A stretch of DNA of 64,000 nucleotides, taken from the NCBI RefSeq assembly GCF_000721495.1, contig NZ_JOHY01000015.1, positions 57,289-121,288 on the forward strand, read 5' to 3'. The stretch comes from Streptomyces sp. NRRL F-5123. GTDB taxonomy: Bacteria; Actinomycetota; Actinomycetes; Streptomycetales; Streptomycetaceae. A model generated the notes under the pieces. The model searched no databases and was not told where the DNA came from. It was given only the letters and a program-made list of their open reading frames with translations. Shown piece after piece: positions 60,675 through 64,000 of the stretch (its first letter is position 1; the number at the start of each line of letters is the position of its first letter). A program made the translations under genes and the position numbers.

Positions 60675-60845
60675 CAACACGGCACGGCAACGGCCGGCCC
60701 TGCCCGGTCCTCGACCGTCCGTCCCGGCGGGGGCGGGCCCGACGTTCCGCCGACGCCCCCACCGTACGCGCCCCTGACCCGTCACCCGCGAGCCCTCCTC
60801 GGACAACCACCTGTCCGGCTCGCCGGTCCGCTTCACGCAGGCTTC

Positions 60846-61040
60846 GTGGTAAGCCCCGGGGCGGGTGGAGTCGGTGGCCGCGGACGGCACGACCGCCCGC
60901 GGTTCATGGCCACCCTGCGCAACCTCGCCCTCGACAAGCTCCGCGAGCACGGCCACACCAGCGTTGCCGCCGGCCTCCGCGAGATGTCCTACGCCCCCGT
61001 CACCCGCTCCCTCGACCTCCTCGCATTGTGCCGATCCGGG
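60846..61040 (+). pseudogene. Transposase C-terminal relic (ISAs1/IS4-like)
   Basis: A frame reads FMATLRNLALDKLREHGHTS then VAAGLREMSYAPVTRSLDLL. This matches the C-termini of ISAs1-type DDE transposases (PxxMAxLRNLALxLLRxxGHxNIAAALRxxxxxPxRPLxLLG). The operator-like palindrome at 61042 follows directly. Confidence 0.55.
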
Positions 61041-61041
61041 A

Positions 61042-61121
61042 TCGAAGCGCTTCGACGTTTGTGCGCCCGGTGTCTTGTCAGCCCGGGGAGTTGGGCCTAG
61101 TTTCTTCCCCTGAAGCGCTTC
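61042..61121. promoter_or_regulatory. Two LacI-type palindromes upstream of the pectinesterase gene
   Basis: TCGAAGCGCTTCGA (61042-61055, 14-bp perfect palindrome) and GAAGCGCTTC (61112-61121). Both share the core GAAGCGCTTC, a typical LacI-family half-site arrangement with central CG. Their centres are 68 bp apart, near six and a half helical turns, about 105 and 175 nt before the gene start at 61225. The regulator gene is not adjacent. Confidence 0.6.
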
Positions 61122-61224
61122 CGTCCGTCCCGGATCCCTCGACGGCGCGGTCCGGCAGCCGTGAATGTCAGCGCTCACGCAATTCGATCCTCGTCCCTCA
61201 CCCCCCACATCTGAGGACGGTTCG

Positions 61225-62271
61225 ATGTTTCCCTCACGCCGCGTGTCGGCCGTGACCTCGGCGCTGGCCGGTGTGCTGTGCGCCGCCGGCCTGATCGCCT
61301 CTCCCGCGCACGCCGCGGGTGTCACGCTCACCGTCGCCCACACCGGGGCGCAGTTCTCCAGCATCCAGTCCGCGGTCAACGCGGTGCCGGACAACTCGTC
61401 CACCCCGTACACGATTTCCATCGCCGCCGGGACGTACGCCGAATACCTCACCGTCCCCGCGACCAAGCTGCACCTGACCATGCTCGGCGCCACCGGGAAC
61501 CCCGCCGACGTACGCATCGACGGCTCCCGCTACAACGGCCTGGCCAAGCCCGGTGGCGGGACGTACGGCACCGAGGGGTCGGCGACCGTGCACGTGAAGG
61601 CCGACGGCTTCACCGCCCAGCACCTCACCTTCCGCAATCTGTTCAGCCGGCAGGCCAACCCCTCGGTGACCGGTACCCAGGCGGTGGCACTGGCCATGGA
61701 GGGCGACCGGCAGACGTACCTGGACTGCGACTTCTACGGCCACCAGGACACCCTGCTCTCCTGGAACTCCACCGCGGCCAGGAGCCTGCGGCAGTACGTC
61801 CGCGGCGGGGAGGTCGACGGCGACGTCGACTTCATCTTCGGCAACGGCACCCTGGTCGTGGACCGCTCACACATCAACCTCCTCAGCGACGACGGCTTCA
61901 CCAGCGGATACCTGGCCGCGCCCGCGACCTTCGGCAGCAACAGGTACGGCATCCTGCTCACCGGTGACACAGTGACCAGCACCTTCGCCGCCGGGCGGCT
62001 GTATCTGGGCCGGGCCTGGAAGCCCTCGGGCGACGCCGTTCCGCAGATGGTCGTCCGCCAGACCTCGCTGCCCGCGGCGATCAGGACCGACGGGCCGTGG
62101 ACCGGTATCTCCGGCGCCACCTGGACGCCGGGACGCTACGGCGAATACGCCAACACCGGCCCCGGCGCGACCGTCAACTCCGCCCGCCCGCAGCTGTCCG
62201 CCGCGGATGCCGCCGCCTTCACCGCCGCCGCCTACCTCGCGGGCGGCGACGGCTGGAACCCGGCGCAGTAA
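61225..62271 (+). CDS. Secreted pectinesterase (CE8)
   Basis: 348 aa. ATG 61225 with GAGGA 8 nt upstream. Signal peptide MFPSRRVSAVTSALAGVLCA to AHA. CE8 right-handed beta-helix: FSSIQSAVNAVPDNSSTPYT opening; active-site blocks FYGHQDTLLSW (Q174/D175), DGDVDFIFGNGTLVVD (D202 as likely nucleophile) and LYLGRAWKPSGDAVP (Arg for substrate carboxylate). It removes methyl groups from pectin outside the cell, which prepares pectate for the adjacent PL9 lyase. Confidence 0.92.
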   Translation: MFPSRRVSAVTSALAGVLCAAGLIASPAHAAGVTLTVAHTGAQFSSIQSAVNAVPDNSSTPYTISIAAGTYAEYLTVPATKLHLTMLGATGNPADVRIDGSRYNGLAKPGGGTYGTEGSATVHVKADGFTAQHLTFRNLFSRQANPSVTGTQAVALAMEGDRQTYLDCDFYGHQDTLLSWNSTAARSLRQYVRGGEVDGDVDFIFGNGTLVVDRSHINLLSDDGFTSGYLAAPATFGSNRYGILLTGDTVTSTFAAGRLYLGRAWKPSGDAVPQMVVRQTSLPAAIRTDGPWTGISGATWTPGRYGEYANTGPGATVNSARPQLSAADAAAFTAAAYLAGGDGWNPAQ

Positions 62272-62380
62272 CCGCTGCCTTCGACCGGGCCTCCACGTAC
62301 GGCCCGTACGGCAGAGAGGCAGCGGCGGCCGCGCGTCGGCACCCAGGACAGACCCCACCCCCTCGAAAGGTCTCGCCACC

Positions 62381-63865
62381 ATGAAGCACGATCGGATCCT
62401 CCCTGCCCTTGCTCCGGACTCCGGGGGCGCCTCGGCCCGGTCCGGGCTGCGTACCGGCAGCATCGCCGCCGCTACCGCCGTGTTGGTCGCAGCAGCCGCT
62501 CTGACAGCGCTGCACCCCGCGGTCTCGCAGGCGTCGCCGGCGGTGAACAGCAACGCGCTCTACGTCGCACCGTCCGGCACCGCCGGTGCGTCGGGCTCGC
62601 AGTCCGACCCCACGACGCTGGCGTCGGCGGTCACCCGGATCACCGCCGGCGGCACCATCTACCTGCGCGGGGGCACGTACAACCTCGCGCAGACGGTCAC
62701 GATCGCCGCCGGCAACAACGGCACGTCCAGCGCCCGCAAGGAGATCTCGGCGTACCCGGGGGAGACCCCGGTGCTGGACTTCTCCGCACAGAGCGAGAGC
62801 TCCTCCAACAGGGGTGTGGCGCTCAACGGTTCGTACTGGCACCTGTACGGGCTGACGGTCGAGCACGCGGGCGACAACGGCATCTCCGTCGGCGGCAGCA
62901 ACAACGTCATCGAGCGCACGGTCACCGCCTACAACCACGACACCGGCCTCCAGATCTCCCGGGCGGACTCCAGCACCTCGATCAGCGCCTGGCCGTCCAA
63001 CAACCTGGTGGTCAGCTCCGAGTCGCACGACAACGCCGACAGCGGCGGCGAGAACGCCGACGGTTTCGCCGCCAAGCTCACGGTCGGTACCGGCAACGTC
63101 TTCCGCTACGACGTGTCGCACAACAACATCGACGACGGCTGGGACCTCTACACCAAGACCGACACCGGCCCGATCGGCCCGGTCACCAGCACCGAGCGCA
63201 ACTTCTCCTTCGACGCGGGCACGTCCACTTTCCGCAGCAACACCTCGTGCCGCAGCGGCTCCGGCTCCAACGACAAGGTCGTCGGCGACGCCGACAGCTC
63301 CAACCAGTTCTGGTCCGGCAGCAACGGGTCGCGCTGCTCCTCCTACAGCGGAGCGCTGGGCTGGTCCTTCGCCTCCGACGGCACCCTCGACGTGACCTTC
63401 GGCGGCTCCCACGTGACCGGCGGCAGCACCACCACCGGCGGCACCACGACCACCGGCGGGTCCACCACCACCGGCACGTCCGCCGGAACCACCACGGGGG
63501 GCACCACGACCACCGGGGGCAGCACCACCGGCGGCACCGGCAGCGGTCCGGGCTGCACGGCGAGCTACGTGCCCAGCACCTGGTCCGGCGGATTCACCGC
63601 CAACGTCACCGTGACCGACACCGGCTCCACCGCCGTCAACGGCTGGACGGTCGCGTTCACCCTGCCCTCCGGCCAAGCCGTCACCAGTGCCTGGAACGCC
63701 ACCATCAGCCCCGCCTCGGGAGCGGTGACCGCCACCAACCTCTCGTACAACGCCCAGATACCGGCGGGCGGCAGCCAGTCCTTCGGCTTCCAGGGCAGCT
63801 ACACAGGAAGCTTCGCCCAGCCCACCCACTTCACCCTCAACGGCACCGCCTGCGCCACCGGCTGA
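62381..63865 (+). CDS. Secreted PL9-family pectate lyase with C-terminal CBM2
   Basis: 494 aa. ATG 62381 with GAAAGG upstream, 109 nt after the pectinesterase stop. Signal peptide: long, with IAAATAVLVAAAALTALHPA, cleaved near SQA. Residues 55-345 form a beta-helix of the PL9 type: LYVAPSGTAGASGSQSDP opening, RGGTYNLAQTV, and NADGFAAKLTVGTGNVFRYD with the likely catalytic Lys and Ca-site Asp, then NIDDGWDLYTKTDTGPIG. A Thr/Gly-rich linker of about 40 residues (GGSTTTGGTTTTGGS start) leads to a CBM2: CTASYVPSTWSGGFTANVTV, FTLPSGQAVTSAWNATIS, FGFQGSYTGSF, ending TLNGTACATG. The CBM2 should bind cellulose. Confidence 0.92.
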   Translation: MKHDRILPALAPDSGGASARSGLRTGSIAAATAVLVAAAALTALHPAVSQASPAVNSNALYVAPSGTAGASGSQSDPTTLASAVTRITAGGTIYLRGGTYNLAQTVTIAAGNNGTSSARKEISAYPGETPVLDFSAQSESSSNRGVALNGSYWHLYGLTVEHAGDNGISVGGSNNVIERTVTAYNHDTGLQISRADSSTSISAWPSNNLVVSSESHDNADSGGENADGFAAKLTVGTGNVFRYDVSHNNIDDGWDLYTKTDTGPIGPVTSTERNFSFDAGTSTFRSNTSCRSGSGSNDKVVGDADSSNQFWSGSNGSRCSSYSGALGWSFASDGTLDVTFGGSHVTGGSTTTGGTTTTGGSTTTGTSAGTTTGGTTTTGGSTTGGTGSGPGCTASYVPSTWSGGFTANVTVTDTGSTAVNGWTVAFTLPSGQAVTSAWNATISPASGAVTATNLSYNAQIPAGGSQSFGFQGSYTGSFAQPTHFTLNGTACATG

Positions 63866-63948
63866 TCACCCGCCCCGCGCCGGCCCGCACCGGCAGGATG
63901 GGGGGAGTGTCTAATAAACGGCGGATCTGTTGATCATGGAGACGCCAA

Positions 63949-64000
63949 GTGAGTGAGATGACGATCGAGCACGAGTCCGTGCCTGAGTTGGCCGGTGCGG
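63949..64000 (+). CDS. Start of an unidentified gene, cut by the window edge
   Basis: GTG 63949 or ATG 63958 begins a frame reading M-S-E-M-T-I-E-H-E-S-V-P-E-L-A-G-A. AT-rich sequence with GTGTCTAATAAACGGCGG upstream (from 63907) is unlike the neighbours and could be the end of an insertion sequence, so a transposase is possible. Too little sequence to assign. Confidence 0.3.
   Translation, partial: MSEMTIEHESVPELAGA

Noticed and set aside
63420..63545. A repeat array that might be taken for a CRISPR or minisatellite
   Set aside because: It is the in-frame Thr/Gly linker of the pectate lyase; no conserved repeat-spacer pattern.

Overview
The window is high-GC actinomycete DNA, almost certainly Streptomyces. 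Signs of this are the strong G/C third-position bias, frequent GTG and TTG starts, long Tat/Sec-type N-termini, LacI/GntR/MarR regulators next to their targets, very large RHS proteins, and many decayed insertion sequences of the kind found in chromosome arms. I saw no tRNA, rRNA or CRISPR array.

Left part (1-11.8 kb): the 3' end of an MFS sugar porter; a TrmB/LuxR-type regulator divergent from a large secreted S53 (sedolisin) peptidase with CarboxypepD_reg-like and kelch-like repeats; then a leftward operon of a TPR regulator, a SAM methyltransferase and a salicylate-synthase-type chorismate enzyme. Between this operon and the next gene is a decay zone with a deleted carboxymuconolactone-decarboxylase relic and a cytochrome P450 relic with three frameshifts.

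RHS island (11.8-31.8 kb): a 2912-aa SpvB/FG-GAP/RHS protein whose tail looks like a PD-(D/E)XK nuclease followed by a membrane segment; a leftward 2164-aa RHS protein followed after 24 nt by a small lipoprotein (candidate immunity protein); and a divergent 1088-aa DNRLRE/FG-GAP-like secreted protein. Two related tyrosine-recombinase relics on the same strand lie at 20.7-20.9 kb and 31.65-31.8 kb, on either side of the second RHS locus.

Polysaccharide and pentose part (31.8-52.6 kb): a GH8 exo-oligoxylanase/cellulase-type enzyme, relics of ISKra4 and IS630 transposases, a DUF4265 protein, a secreted M4 metallopeptidase, a phage-tail-type lysozyme, an IS701 relic and an SMP-30 lactonase. Next is a complete xylobiose uptake and hydrolysis locus (LacI regulator bxlR divergent from bxlE-bxlF-bxlG-bxlA), then a GntR regulator divergent from an IlvD/Edd sugar-acid dehydratase and a FAH-fold dehydratase. 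Lactonase, IlvD dehydratase and FAH-type dehydratase are three steps of a non-phosphorylating (Weimberg-type) pentose oxidation. The sugar dehydrogenase and the ketoglutarate-semialdehyde dehydrogenase are not in the window.

Right part (52.6-64 kb): an IS graveyard; a translationally coupled patatin-like lipase and lysophospholipid acyltransferase; a leftward DODA-type dioxygenase and quinone-oxidoreductase operon divergent from a MarR regulator, with at least five near-identical copies of a 16-bp palindrome between them; a beta-propeller-like hypothetical protein; and a secreted pectinesterase followed by a PL9 pectate lyase with CBM2. The overall theme is secreted degradation of plant cell wall (xylan, pectin) and protein, set in a region shaped by transposons and polymorphic toxin-like genes.
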